Positions 25,732 to 33,972 of a stretch of 64,000 bases of DNA are shown here, piece after piece. The stretch's first letter is position 1; each line of letters opens with the position of its first letter. The notes below the pieces were generated by a model, which saw nothing but the letters and a program-made list of their open reading frames with translations, ran no database searches and was not told the DNA's origin. The stretch comes from Streptomyces sp. NBC_01275 (GTDB lineage: Bacteria > Actinomycetota > Actinomycetes > Streptomycetales > Streptomycetaceae), in the NCBI RefSeq assembly GCF_026340655.1, contig NZ_JAPEOZ010000001.1, positions 8,308,001 to 8,372,000 of the forward strand, read 5' to 3'. The translations under genes and the position numbers were made by a program.

Positions 25732-26157
25732 GTCCAGGTCTCCGAATCGGCGATGGCGGAGCGACGCCCTGACGGGCGCCGGTCCGCCATCATGCAGCGC
25801 CCGGCGGCCGGGGCAAAACCCCTGCCGCCGGGCTGTGCCCCTCCTGAGACCCTCGATCCCCGCCCGTGGGTCCCGCAGCGGCCCCTCGGTCCTCCGCCGG
25901 CCCCCTGGGTCCCGCAGTGGCCCCTTGGTCCCCGTGCAGGCCTCTTGGTCCTGTGCCGGCACCTCATCTCCCGAGCCGGCCTCTCAGTCCGGCCCCAGGT
26001 CCCTCATCTCCCAACCCGGCCGCGGGCCCCCACGCCGGCCTCTGATCCCCGCGCCGGTCCCGCGGGCCCCGGCTCCGGCTTCTCTGTCCCGCGCCGGTCC
26101 CGCGGGCCCCGGCTCCGGCTTCTCTGTCCCGCGCCGCCCCCGAGCTCCCGCCAATCA
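25732..26157. other. Gene-free, structured and repetitive stretch upstream of ddaH
   Basis: No convincing gene. Near ddaH are two strong inverted repeats: GATGGCGGA (25752-25760) with its complement at 25783-25791, and CCCGGCGGC (25800-25808) with 25824-25832, the latter with an inner GGGG-CAAAA-CCCC stem. Farther out is a run of degenerate CCC-rich direct repeats ending in two exact copies of a 40-bp unit at 26051-26090 and 26091-26130. Confidence 0.75.
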
Positions 26158-27783
26158 GTCCCCCGCCAGCTCCCTCATCTCCCGTGCCGTCGTCTCCCGT
26201 AGCTCCCCGTCCAGCAGCAGCCAGCGTGTGATGCCGATCGACTCCAGGAACGGCAGGTCGTGGCCGGCCACGATCAGGGCGCCCTCGTAGGACTCCAGGG
26301 CCGTGGCGAGCTGGCGGACGCTTCCCATGTCGAGGTTGTTCGTCGGCTCGTCCAGCATCAGCAGCTGCGGCGCCGGCTCGGCCAGCATCAGCGCCGCCAG
26401 GGCCGCCCGGAACCGTTCGCCTCCGGAGAGCGTGCCCGCCTTCTGGTCCGCGCGGGCGCCCCGGAACAGGAAGCGGGCGAGCCGGGCCCGGACCCGGTTG
26501 CGGGTGGCGCCCGGCGCGAACCGGGCCACGTTCTCGGCGACGGTCAGCTCGGCGTCGAGCACGTCGAGCCGCTGGGGCAGGAAACGCAGCGGCACGTGCG
26601 CGTGCGCCTCGCCCGCCACCGCGGGCAGCTCCCCGGCGATCGTCCGCAGCAGCGTCGTCTTGCCCGCGCCGTTGCGCCCGACCAGGGCCACCCGCTCGGG
26701 CCCGCGCAGCTCGAAACCGCCCTTCACGCGCGCGCCGTACGCGAGTTCCAGATCCCGCAGGGTGAGGACGTCACGTCCCGGCGGGACGGCGGTGTACGGC
26801 AGGTCGACGCGGATCTCGTCGTCGTCCCGGACCGCTTCGACCGCCTCGTCGAGTCGTTCCTTGGCGTCGGCGAGCCGCTCCTCGTGCAGGATGCGGTGCT
26901 TGCCCGCGGACTCCTGGGCCGCCCGCTTGCGCGCCCCCATGACGATCTTCGGCTCGCGCTTCTGGTCCTGCATCTTCTGCCCGTACCGCTTGCGGCGGGC
27001 CAGTTTGACCTGCGCGTCGGCCAGTTCGCGCTTCTGCTTGCGCAGGTCGGACTCCGCCACCCGCACCATACGGGCGGCGGCCTCCTGTTCGCCGGCCAGA
27101 GCCGCCTCGTACGCCGAGAAGTTGCCGCCGTACCAGGTGATCTCCCCGGCGCGCAGGTCGGCGATCTGGTCGACGAGGTCCAGCAGCTCGCGGTCGTGGC
27201 TGACCACGACCAGCACGCCCGGCCAGGAGGCGACGGCCGCGTACAGCCGCCGCCGGGCGTACAGGTCGAGGTTGTTGGTCGGTTCGTCGAGCAGGAGGAC
27301 GTCGGGGCGGCGCAGCAGCAGCGCGGCCAGCCGCAGCAGGACGGACTCGCCGCCGGACACCTCGCCGATGGTGCGGTCGAGGCCGATGTGGCCGAGTCCG
27401 AGCTCGCCGAGGGTGGCCAGGGCGCGCTCCTCGACGTCCCAGTCGTCGCCGAGGGCCTCGAAGTGGGCCTCGGACGCGTCTCCGGCCTCGATGGCGTGCA
27501 GGGCGGCCCGCGGGGCGGCGATGCCGAGGGCCTCGTCGACCCTCAGGCCCGTGTCCAGCGTGACGTTCTGCGGGAGGTGGCCGATCTCGCCGGCGACGCG
27601 CACCACGCCGTCGACAGGGGCGAGTCGCCCGGCGATCAGTTTCAGCAGGGTCGACTTCCCGGAGCCGTTGGCCCCGACGAGCCCGGTCCGGCCGGGGCCG
27701 AAGGCGACGTCGAGCCCTTCGAAGACGGGGGTGCCGTCGGGCCAGGAGAAGGCGAGGGAGGAACAGGTGATGGAATGAGTCAC
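26155..27783 (-). CDS. ABC-F family ATPase (ribosome-associated, possible antibiotic-resistance or translation factor)
   Basis: A 542-residue soluble protein with two ABC ATPase domains and no membrane segments: Walker A GANGSGKST and GRNGAGKTT, signatures SGGES and LSGGERF, and LLDEPTNNLDL / MLDEPTNNLDM. A Lys/Arg/Gln-rich linker between domains is the P-site tRNA interaction motif region of ABC-F proteins. The GTG at 27783 has GAGG seven bases upstream. Its own promoter and a 230-nt leader with a tiny upstream ORF suggest induction by ribosome-targeting antibiotics, as known for resistance ABC-Fs. The drug class cannot be told. Confidence 0.88.
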   Translation of the reverse strand: MTHSITCSSLAFSWPDGTPVFEGLDVAFGPGRTGLVGANGSGKSTLLKLIAGRLAPVDGVVRVAGEIGHLPQNVTLDTGLRVDEALGIAAPRAALHAIEAGDASEAHFEALGDDWDVEERALATLGELGLGHIGLDRTIGEVSGGESVLLRLAALLLRRPDVLLLDEPTNNLDLYARRRLYAAVASWPGVLVVVSHDRELLDLVDQIADLRAGEITWYGGNFSAYEAALAGEQEAAARMVRVAESDLRKQKRELADAQVKLARRKRYGQKMQDQKREPKIVMGARKRAAQESAGKHRILHEERLADAKERLDEAVEAVRDDDEIRVDLPYTAVPPGRDVLTLRDLELAYGARVKGGFELRGPERVALVGRNGAGKTTLLRTIAGELPAVAGEAHAHVPLRFLPQRLDVLDAELTVAENVARFAPGATRNRVRARLARFLFRGARADQKAGTLSGGERFRAALAALMLAEPAPQLLMLDEPTNNLDMGSVRQLATALESYEGALIVAGHDLPFLESIGITRWLLLDGELRETTAREMRELAGD

Positions 27784-27826
27784 AACGGGCCTCACGGTTG
27801 CGTGTGCGGTCAGGGCAACGCGTGTC

Positions 27827-27960
27827 GAGACACCGGAAGGCGGCGACCACCGCGGAAGCGGGGAGCGCGAGGGCACACAGAAGGCCCTGTCGCGCAGGGA
27901 CGGCTCGAACGCCGAGGTCGCACGCAGCGCTCACACGTCGTACGTGTGGCGTGGTGTCTC
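27827..27960 (-). promoter_or_regulatory. Candidate attenuator leader structure of the ABC-F gene
   Basis: Just after the short upstream ORF, GAGACACC in the RNA (27953-27960) can pair over 8 bp with GGTGTCTC (27827-27834). Inside this long-range helix is a local hairpin CACACGT-3nt-ACGTGTG (27932-27948). A ribosome stalled on the upstream ORF would cover the first arm, offering a simple switch. Inferred from complementarity only. Confidence 0.4.
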
Positions 27961-27966
27961 AGAACC

Positions 27967-27978
27967 TCAGACGAGCAA
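27967..27978 (-). CDS. Candidate three-codon upstream ORF (Met-Leu-Val)
   Basis: TTG CTC GTC TGA, with a very strong ribosome binding site GGAGAAGG (27982-27989) placed seven bases (from its GGAG) before the TTG. It lies about 35 nt into the predicted transcript of the ABC-F gene. Minimal leader ORFs of this kind act as drug-sensing stall sites in front of resistance genes. It is too short to be judged by coding statistics. Confidence 0.45.
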   Translation of the reverse strand: MLV

Positions 27979-28015
27979 CGTCCTTCTCCTATCGGCGGCA
28001 ACAGAACCGATCTAC

Positions 28016-28044
28016 ACGGTAGGAAGGGCCGTGAGGGCTGTCAA
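28016..28044 (-). promoter_or_regulatory. Promoter of the ABC-F gene
   Basis: TTGACA (28039-28044) and TACCGT (28016-28021), minus strand, with a 17-bp spacer: a near-consensus vegetative promoter. Transcription would start near 28009 and give a leader of about 225 nt. It begins directly after the stop of the ssgD-like gene. Confidence 0.65.
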
Positions 28045-28048
28045 CGGA

Positions 28049-28465
28049 TTAACAGGCGTCCCGCATCAGCTCCGCCAGGTCGTGGTCGAGGTCGAGCTGG
28101 AGGTGCTCCAGGCCGGCGGGCACCAGCTCGTTCGCGGCAGCCAGGAAGCGGCGGACGTCCGCCGAGTGGATGTGCACGACGGCGGTGCCCTCGGGGGCGT
28201 GGAACTCCAGCACCGTGCGGTCGTACCCGTACGGACGCACGCGTACGTCGCCGTGGCCCACGGCGTCCTCGAGGCCCGCGGCGAGCAGCTCACGGGCGAA
28301 GGTCCAGCAGACGTCCACGCCTTCCAGGGTGGCCGGGGCCGGGAAGGTCATGCGGACGGCGAAGGGATCACTGCGGTCGTAGTGCAGCATGGCGGGGATG
28401 CTCGGCATCCGGGGCGCGGCGGCGACCAGGCGGGCCTCTACGGGCTGCTCGATGACGGTGGACAA
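28049..28465 (-). CDS. ssgD: SsgA-like sporulation/cell-division protein (SsgD-like)
   Basis: A 138-residue SALP, a family found in morphologically complex actinomycetes that controls septum placement and cell-wall remodelling. Family signs are the acidic/hydrophobic core DPFAVRMTFP, the TFARELLAAGL segment and the closing GLEHLQLDLDHDLAELM. The start is taken as TTG 28465 with GGGAG seven bases upstream; no ATG/GTG gives a better match. The ssgD name rests on remembered gene order (wblJ to ssgD) in S. coelicolor, so the family is firm and the paralog less so. Confidence 0.82.
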   Translation of the reverse strand: MSTVIEQPVEARLVAAAPRMPSIPAMLHYDRSDPFAVRMTFPAPATLEGVDVCWTFARELLAAGLEDAVGHGDVRVRPYGYDRTVLEFHAPEGTAVVHIHSADVRRFLAAANELVPAGLEHLQLDLDHDLAELMRDAC

Positions 28466-28690
28466 CGCCTTGCTCCCTTGCTGACGACGGGACGGACTTC
28501 CGGGCGGGTGGGGCCGGACACTGGATGAGACGTCGGAACCGGCCGGTACGTGCACACGAATTCCGAGTGACCTCCGTCACCGCCTTTCATGCGCGGGAGT
28601 GACACAGCTCTCTTCCCGTGCCCGGTAAGGCGGTTGAGACGACCGAGGGCCTCTGGACGCCGCCGAGGCCGTGGGCTAGCTTCCCCCGCC

Positions 28691-29824
28691 ATGAGGCGCT
28701 TGGGGAAGACGCGACGCACGATTCGGACGGTACGGCCGAGCAGCAGGGCTGCGGTCGCGGGGGTCGCCTGCGCGGCGGTGCTGGCTCTCCTGACCGCCGC
28801 ACCGGCCGAGGCGCAGGAGACAGCGGCCGAGGCGCAGGGTTCCCACGGGGCGCCGCACTGGGCGCTCAAGGACACCGGCGCTCCCGCCGTACGGTTCCGG
28901 GGCCTGTCCGCGGTGGACCGGGACACCGCGTGGGCGGCCGGCGCCCAGGGCACCGTGCTGCGCACCGTCGACGGCGGCGCGAGCTGGCGAAACGTCTCGC
29001 CGCCGGGCGCCGCCGACCTGCAGTTCCGGGACGTCGAGGCGTTCGACGCGCGCCGCGCGGTGGTGCTGGCCATCGGCGAGGGCGAGGCGTCGCGCGTATA
29101 TCGCACCGAGGACGGCGGGGCGACCTGGACGGAGTCCTTCCGCAACACCGACGCCAAGGCCTTCTACGACTGCCTGACCTTCTTCGACCGTCGCCACGGC
29201 CTCGCCATGAGCGACCCGGTGGACGGGAAGTTCCGCATCCTGTCGACCAGCGACGGCGGCCGCTCCTGGAAGGTGCTGCCGAACGACGGCATGCCGGCCG
29301 CCCTGGACGGCGAGGCGGGCTTCGCGGCCAGTGGCCAGTGTCTGGTCTCCGCCGGGTCCCGGGACGTCTGGCTGGCCACCGGCGGAGCCGCACGCGCGCG
29401 TGTGCTGCACTCCGCCGACCGCGGGCTGACCTGGACGGCCGCCGACACCCCGATCGCGGCGGGCGACCCCGCGCGCGGGGTCTTCGCCCTCGCCTTCCGC
29501 GACCGCGCCCACGGCCTCGCCGTCGGCGGCGACTACCGCGCCGACCAGCCCTCCCCGCAGGCCGCCGCGACCACCGGGGACGCCGGCCGCACCTGGCGGC
29601 CCGCCGCCACGCCCCCGCCCGCCTACCGCTCCGGGGTGACCTGGCTCCCGCACAGCCGTACCGCCGCCCTCGCGGTCGGCCCCACCGGCACGGACCTCAC
29701 CACCGACGCGGGCCGCACCTGGCGCACGCTCGACACGGGCTCGTACGACACCGTGGACTGCACGCCCGACCTCGGCTGCTGGGCCGCCGGCGAACAGGGC
29801 CGCGTGGCCCGCCTGGAGAACTGA
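28691..29824 (+). CDS. Secreted Ycf48/BNR-repeat beta-propeller protein
   Basis: A 377-residue exported protein with a signal peptide ending AAPAEAQ. It consists of BNR/Asp-box-like repeats (TVDGGASWRN, TEDGGATWTE, TSDGGRSWKV, SADRGLTWTA, TGDAGRTWRP, TDAGRTWRTL) forming a propeller. Such proteins are labelled oxidoreductase or photosystem-assembly-like by homology, but no function is assured here. TAGCTT lies eight bases before the ATG and there is no ribosome binding site, suggesting leaderless translation. Confidence 0.82.
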   Translation: MRRLGKTRRTIRTVRPSSRAAVAGVACAAVLALLTAAPAEAQETAAEAQGSHGAPHWALKDTGAPAVRFRGLSAVDRDTAWAAGAQGTVLRTVDGGASWRNVSPPGAADLQFRDVEAFDARRAVVLAIGEGEASRVYRTEDGGATWTESFRNTDAKAFYDCLTFFDRRHGLAMSDPVDGKFRILSTSDGGRSWKVLPNDGMPAALDGEAGFAASGQCLVSAGSRDVWLATGGAARARVLHSADRGLTWTAADTPIAAGDPARGVFALAFRDRAHGLAVGGDYRADQPSPQAAATTGDAGRTWRPAATPPPAYRSGVTWLPHSRTAALAVGPTGTDLTTDAGRTWRTLDTGSYDTVDCTPDLGCWAAGEQGRVARLEN

Positions 29825-29995
29825 GCCGACCTGCGACCGACTCCGCGAGAAGGCCGGGCGACGGGGCGTCCGGGGGCGCTCGGGCATGGACAAGAGCCGG
29901 TTGCGGCGCGTCCTCGACACCGCGGAGGGCTGACGCGCGGGGCCCGAGAACAAGATCGCGGGCCCGCCCCCGGGAGCCGTACGCTCAGCCCCACT

Positions 29996-30691
29996 ATGAC
30001 GACCGTAAGCGTTCCCGCGGGCTGGCCCGCGACCGAGGAGGAGGCCCGCGCCGTCCAGGACGAGCTGCGGGCCCGGGTGGTGCTCGACGAGCCGGGGCCG
30101 CCGCCCGGGACGGGACGGGTGACCGGCGTCGACGTCGCCTACGACGACGAGCGGGACGTCGTCGCGGCCGCGGCCGTGGTGCTGGACGCCGCGAGCCTGG
30201 ACGTCGTCGCCGAGGCCACCGCCGTCGGGCGGATCTCCTTCCCCTACGTGCCCGGACTGCTCGCCTTCCGCGAGATCCCCACCGTGCTCGCCGCCCTCGA
30301 GGCCCTGCCCTGCCCGCCCGGCCTGGTCGTGTGCGACGGCTACGGCCTCGCCCACCCCCGCCGCTTCGGCCTCGCCAGCCACCTCGGCGTCCTCACCGGC
30401 CTGCCCACGATCGGCGTCGCCAAGAACCCCTTCGCCTTCGCCTACGACGACCCGGACGCCCGCCGCGGATCCGCCTCACCGCTGCTGGACGGCGGCGACG
30501 AGGTCGGCCGTGCCCTGCGCACCCGGGAGGGCGTCAAGCCGGTCTTCGTGTCCGTCGGCCACCGCGTGACCCTGGACGCCGCCTGCGCCCACACCCTCGC
30601 CCTGACCCCGCGGTTCCGTCTCCCGGAGACGACCCGCAGGGCCGACGCGCTGTGCCGGCAGGCGCTTCAGGAGGCGACGATCCGCCACTGA
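29996..30691 (+). CDS. nfi: Endonuclease V (deoxyinosine 3'-endonuclease)
   Basis: Nicks DNA (or inosine RNA) one base 3' of inosine. The 231-residue protein has the RNase-H-like catalytic aspartate in TGVDVAYD (Asp46), SFPYVPGLLAFRE with its wedge tyrosine, VVCDGYGLAHPRRFGLASHLGV and IGVAKNPF. TACGCT lies ten bases before the ATG, so it may be leaderless. Its 3' end overlaps the convergent small gene by 25 bp. Confidence 0.94.
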   Translation: MTTVSVPAGWPATEEEARAVQDELRARVVLDEPGPPPGTGRVTGVDVAYDDERDVVAAAAVVLDAASLDVVAEATAVGRISFPYVPGLLAFREIPTVLAALEALPCPPGLVVCDGYGLAHPRRFGLASHLGVLTGLPTIGVAKNPFAFAYDDPDARRGSASPLLDGGDEVGRALRTREGVKPVFVSVGHRVTLDAACAHTLALTPRFRLPETTRRADALCRQALQEATIRH

Positions 30692-30855
30692 CCCACCTCG
30701 CGGTACTCCGAGTCGTAGACGGGCGAACCGTCTCCGGGCTCCATGGCGTAGTGCCCGAGGTTCCCGCCCCAGTACCGCAGGATCCGCCCCAGTTCGCCCA
30801 CCGTGTCCTGGGCCGACGCCCCGTCGTCCACGGTGACCTCGAGAACGAACTTCAT
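30667..30855 (-). CDS. Small conserved-type protein of unknown function (62 aa)
   Basis: A 62-residue acidic protein starting MKFVLEVTVDD and ending YREVGQWRIVAS. The ATG at 30855 has GGGAG nine bases upstream. It reads like a small alpha/beta domain with well-spaced hydrophobic positions, not like a shadow of the endonuclease gene. A 20-bp palindrome sits 50 bp upstream. No function can be assigned. Confidence 0.65.
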   Translation of the reverse strand: MKFVLEVTVDDGASAQDTVGELGRILRYWGGNLGHYAMEPGDGSPVYDSEYREVGQWRIVAS

Positions 30856-30902
30856 GCCGCTCAACTCCCTTCGCTGCAGCGCTTCAACGCCGCTGACCAT
30901 TG

Positions 30903-30922
30903 CTTCAATCGTTTCATTGAAG
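30903..30922. promoter_or_regulatory. Palindromic operator-like site
   Basis: CTTCAATCGTTTCATTGAAG: perfect 7-bp arms around six bases, unusually AT-rich for this DNA. It lies about 50 bp upstream of the small gene at 30855 and suits a homodimeric regulator. Only one copy was seen. Confidence 0.5.
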
Positions 30923-31093
30923 TCCTTGTTGGCACTTTGCGGCGAAGGACAAGCGGGAAGCCGGGGGAGTGGGGCGTCAAGTCTCAAATGGGGGGCGGGG
31001 CGCAGGCGTACGTCCTGAGTACGTCGACTGAGTACGTCGTCTGAGTATCCGTACGGATGTGCGCCCGGCCCTCGCCCCGGCAGGCTGGGCCGC

Positions 31094-31240
31094 ATGACGA
31101 CGCACCGCGCCCCGAAGCCCCTCGCCGACCCGAACCGCCCTGTCGAGCGCGCCGTGAACGCCGCGCTCGTCCTCGCCGTCCTGGCGGGGCTGGGCTGGAT
31201 CGTCGGGATGGTCTACACGCTGGTGCAGTGGCCTATGTAG
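31094..31240 (+). CDS. Small single-pass membrane protein (48 aa)
   Basis: MTTHRAPKPLADPNRP is followed by a clear transmembrane helix (AALVLAVLAGLGWIVGMVYTLV) and a short tail. The length is below usual cut-offs, but the charge-then-helix layout is convincing and similar short membrane proteins are common in Streptomyces. CAGGCT is seven bases before the ATG. The stop falls within a degenerate agtggcctatg repeat (31225-31310). Confidence 0.6.
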   Translation: MTTHRAPKPLADPNRPVERAVNAALVLAVLAGLGWIVGMVYTLVQWPM

Positions 31241-31310
31241 TGGCCTATGGAGTGGCTTCTGCGGTGGTCGCCTCTGCGGTGGCCTGTGCAGTGGCTTTTC
31301 GCGGTGGCCC
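31225..31310 (+). repeat. Degenerate 12-bp repeats after the small membrane gene
   Basis: Variants of agtggcctatgt recur five to six times between the stop of the 48-aa membrane protein and the stop of the convergent dehydrogenase gene. Probably slippage; nothing else is visible. Confidence 0.6.
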
Positions 31311-31322
31311 TTCAGGCCGGCG

Positions 31323-32498
31323 TCAGCGGATCGCCGCCACCCGGAAGCGGATGCCGGCCCGGATCAGCCGCTCGGTCAGCGCGTCGCCCATCGCCTCGAC
31401 CGTGGTGACCTGACCCGCCGTCGGCGGGAGGTCGTCGCAGGCGAGGGACAGCGCCCCCTCGGCGAACATCTTCGCCGTCTCGTCGTAGCCCGGGTCCCCG
31501 CCCGCGACCTCCGTGTACACCCGTCGGCCGCCGCCCTCGCCGACGAACCGCAGCGAGAACCAGCTCCGCGCCCGCTTCTGCGCGCTCGGCCCCTCGCCGG
31601 GCTTGAGCCGCTCCGACAGCCAGCGCCGGGCGGGCGGCAACTGGGCGGCCGCGACGAGCGTCCCGACGGCCGCGACCCCGCCCACGGCGACCGGCAGCCG
31701 CCGTACGGCCGCGTAGTGGCGGTAGCGGAAGTCGGGGCCGTAGCGCTCCAGCGCCTTCGCCGAACGGCGCACGATCTGCGGGTCGATGGTCGGCAGCGGC
31801 AGCGCCCAGGCGCCGACCTCCGGGGCGAACCGGGGCGCGCCCACCGGCGCCGTGGCGCGGCGGCCCACCAGCCGCGGTTCGTGCCGTCCCCGCTCCCGCG
31901 CGGCCGCCGCCATCTGCCGGCCGCGCGCGAACTGGCCCAGCGCGGAGGCGAACGTGCCGCCCGAGAAGGCGGCGTCGGCGGTCACGAAGCCGTCCACGGT
32001 CAGCGGTACGCCCTGAGGAAGCTGTCGGACGGTGAAGTACACGCCCAGGTCGTGCGGGGCCGAGTCGAAGCCGCAGGCGTGCACCAGGCGGGCGCCCGTC
32101 TCCCGCGCGCGTGCGTCGTGCCGCACGTACATCAGGTCCACGAACTCCGGCTCGCCGGTGAGGTCGACGTAGTCGGCGCCGGTGTCCGCGCAGGCGGCCA
32201 CCAGTTCCTCGCCGTGGCGCACATACGGGCCGACCGTCGTGGCCACCACGCGCGCGTGCTCCGCGAGGGCGCGCAGCGACGCCGGGTCCGCGACGTCGGC
32301 CCGCAGCAGGCCCAGGTCCGCGACGCCGAGCCGTTCGCGCAGCCGCCGCAGCTTCTCCTCGTCGCGGCCGGCGATCGCCCAGCGCAGTCCCTCGGGCGCA
32401 TGGGCGGCGAGGTACTCCGCGGTGAGCGTCCCGACGAAGCCCGTGGCCCCGAAGAGCACGATGTCGTACGGACGGTCCGTCCTCTTCAGCCTGCTCAT
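31323..32498 (-). CDS. Saccharopine dehydrogenase-like NAD(P)-binding protein (trans-acting enoyl reductase type)
   Basis: A 391-residue protein with an N-terminal Rossmann motif (DIVLFGATGFVGTLTAEYL) and the saccharopine-dehydrogenase-like pattern TVGPYVRHGEELVAACADTGADYVDLTGE. Actinobacterial relatives include the mycobacterial trans-acting enoyl reductase of phthiocerol lipid synthesis, but most are unassigned. A hydrophobic segment (LPVAVGGVAAVGTLVAAA) lies near residue 260. The ATG at 32498 has AGAGGGG four bases upstream. The initiation site sits in a three-copy 17-bp repeat. Confidence 0.85.
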   Translation of the reverse strand: MSRLKRTDRPYDIVLFGATGFVGTLTAEYLAAHAPEGLRWAIAGRDEEKLRRLRERLGVADLGLLRADVADPASLRALAEHARVVATTVGPYVRHGEELVAACADTGADYVDLTGEPEFVDLMYVRHDARARETGARLVHACGFDSAPHDLGVYFTVRQLPQGVPLTVDGFVTADAAFSGGTFASALGQFARGRQMAAAARERGRHEPRLVGRRATAPVGAPRFAPEVGAWALPLPTIDPQIVRRSAKALERYGPDFRYRHYAAVRRLPVAVGGVAAVGTLVAAAQLPPARRWLSERLKPGEGPSAQKRARSWFSLRFVGEGGGRRVYTEVAGGDPGYDETAKMFAEGALSLACDDLPPTAGQVTTVEAMGDALTERLIRAGIRFRVAAIR

Positions 32499-32544
32499 GA
32501 CACCCCTCTGCTCATGACACGCCTCTGCTCGTGACACCCCTTGG
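32494..32544 (-). repeat. 17-bp tandem repeat triplicating a ribosome binding site and start
   Basis: Units at 32494-32510, 32511-32527 and 32528-32544 (ctcatgacacccctctg and variants). Read on the minus strand each is a purine-rich Shine-Dalgarno followed by GTGTCATGAG, so three initiation sites lie in three different frames in front of one gene. Confidence 0.85.
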
Positions 32545-32683
32545 CCGGTACAGCCCGCGCCGCCGTCGGTGGCTGAGGCTAGCGTGAGGAGTGCGCGTGT
32601 CGGCCCCGGGCCTGCCGGGATGCCCGCATCCTAGAGTGGCCAAGCGCTTGCTCGCTCCGGTCGGGTTCACGTCGGTCCACGTC

Positions 32684-32712
32684 TTGTGCCCACTGGGACG
32701 TGTTCTTAGCAT
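32684..32712 (+). promoter_or_regulatory. Candidate promoter of the CaiB-FadA-FadB operon
   Basis: TTGTGC (32684-32689) and TAGCAT (32707-32712) are 17 bp apart, about 40 bp before the CoA-transferase ATG. The decamer GTGTCACAGC (32732-32741) just downstream recurs in inverse orientation upstream of the MerR gene and may be its operator. Confidence 0.5.
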
Positions 32713-32752
32713 CATTGGTGTTACATCAGTTGTGTCACAGCAAGGGGGCTGG

Positions 32753-33931
32753 ATGACGACGACAGGCACGCCAGGACGCGGCACGCCGGCGCACGCCACG
32801 CCGGGGCACGGCCCGCTCGCCGGGGTGCGGGTGGTCGAGCTGGCCGGGATCGGGCCGGGCCCCTTCGCCGCGATGCTCCTCGCGGACCTCGGCGCCGACG
32901 TCGTCCGCGTGGACCGCCCCGGCGGCCCCTCCCTCGCGGTCGACCCCGCCCACGACGTCACCAACCGCAACAAGCGCTCGGTGGTCGTCGACCTCAAGGC
33001 GCCGGACGGCCCCGCGCGCGTCCTCGACCTCGCCGCCCGCGCCGACGTGCTGATCGAGGGCAACCGGCCCGGCGTCGCCGAGCGCCTCGGCGTGGGCCCC
33101 GAGGACTGCCACGCCCGCAACCCGCGGCTCGTCTACGGCCGGATGACCGGCTGGGGCCAGGAGGGCCCGCTCGCCCACCGCGCCGGCCACGACGTCGCCT
33201 ACCTCGCCCTCACCGGCGCCCTCGGCATGATCGGCGCCCCGGACACGCCCCCGCCCGCCCCCGCCAACCTGCTCGGCGACTACGCGGGCGGCTCCCTCTA
33301 CCTCGTCGTCGGCGTCCTCGCGGCACTGCACCACGCGCGTGTGAGCGGCGCCGGCCAGGTCGTCGACGCGGCCATCGTCGACGGCGCCGCCCACCTCTCC
33401 ACGATGATCCACGGCATGCTCGCCGCGGGCGGCTGGCAGGACCGGCGCGGCGCCAACCTCCTCGACGGCGGCTGCCCCTACTACGGCACCTACGAGACCG
33501 CCGACGGCAGGTACATGGCGGTCGGCGCGCTGGAGCCGCAGTTCTACGACGCGTTCGTGGGCCTCCTCGGCCTCGAGGACTTCCGTGAGGCCCGCAAGGA
33601 CTGGACCCGCTGGGGAGAGCTGCGCGAGGCCGTCGCCGCCCGCTTCAAGTCCCGTACCAGGGACGAGTGGACGGCCCTCTTCGAGGACACGGACGCGTGC
33701 GTCGCGCCCGTGCTGTCGCTGCGCGAGGCCCCGCACCACCCCCACCTCGCCGCCCGCGCCACCTTCACCGACCACGGCGGCATCACCCAGCCCGCCCCCG
33801 CGCCCCGCTTCTCCGCGACCCCCACGGCGATCCGCAGCGGGCCCGCGCTGCCCGGCGCGGACACGGCGGACGTGGCGCGCGACTGGGACATACCCCGGCT
33901 CGCGCAGGACTCCCCGCAGCACGGCGACTGA
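32753..33931 (+). CDS. CaiB/BaiF family CoA transferase (alpha-methylacyl-CoA racemase-like)
   Basis: A 392-residue family III CoA-transferase-fold protein ([31 protein letters not shown]). The middle segment [21 protein letters not shown] and [27 protein letters not shown] match alpha-methylacyl-CoA racemase more than CoA transferases; the AGHD motif contains the family's catalytic His/Asp area. AGGGGG precedes the ATG. First gene of a probable three-gene branched or fatty acyl-CoA degradation operon with a thiolase 41 bp downstream. Confidence 0.87.
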   Translation: MTTTGTPGRGTPAHATPGHGPLAGVRVVELAGIGPGPFAAMLLADLGADVVRVDRPGGPSLAVDPAHDVTNRNKRSVVVDLKAPDGPARVLDLAARADVLIEGNRPGVAERLGVGPEDCHARNPRLVYGRMTGWGQEGPLAHRAGHDVAYLALTGALGMIGAPDTPPPAPANLLGDYAGGSLYLVVGVLAALHHARVSGAGQVVDAAIVDGAAHLSTMIHGMLAAGGWQDRRGANLLDGGCPYYGTYETADGRYMAVGALEPQFYDAFVGLLGLEDFREARKDWTRWGELREAVAARFKSRTRDEWTALFEDTDACVAPVLSLREAPHHPHLAARATFTDHGGITQPAPAPRFSATPTAIRSGPALPGADTADVARDWDIPRLAQDSPQHGD

Positions 33932-33972
33932 CTCCGCGCCGGCCCGGCCCACCCTCCCCGAAAGGTTCACCA

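Noticed and set aside
29886..29933. A 15-codon ORF (MDKSRLRRVLDT) between the propeller gene and endonuclease V
   Set aside because: Too short, no ribosome site, no similarity I can name; probably chance.
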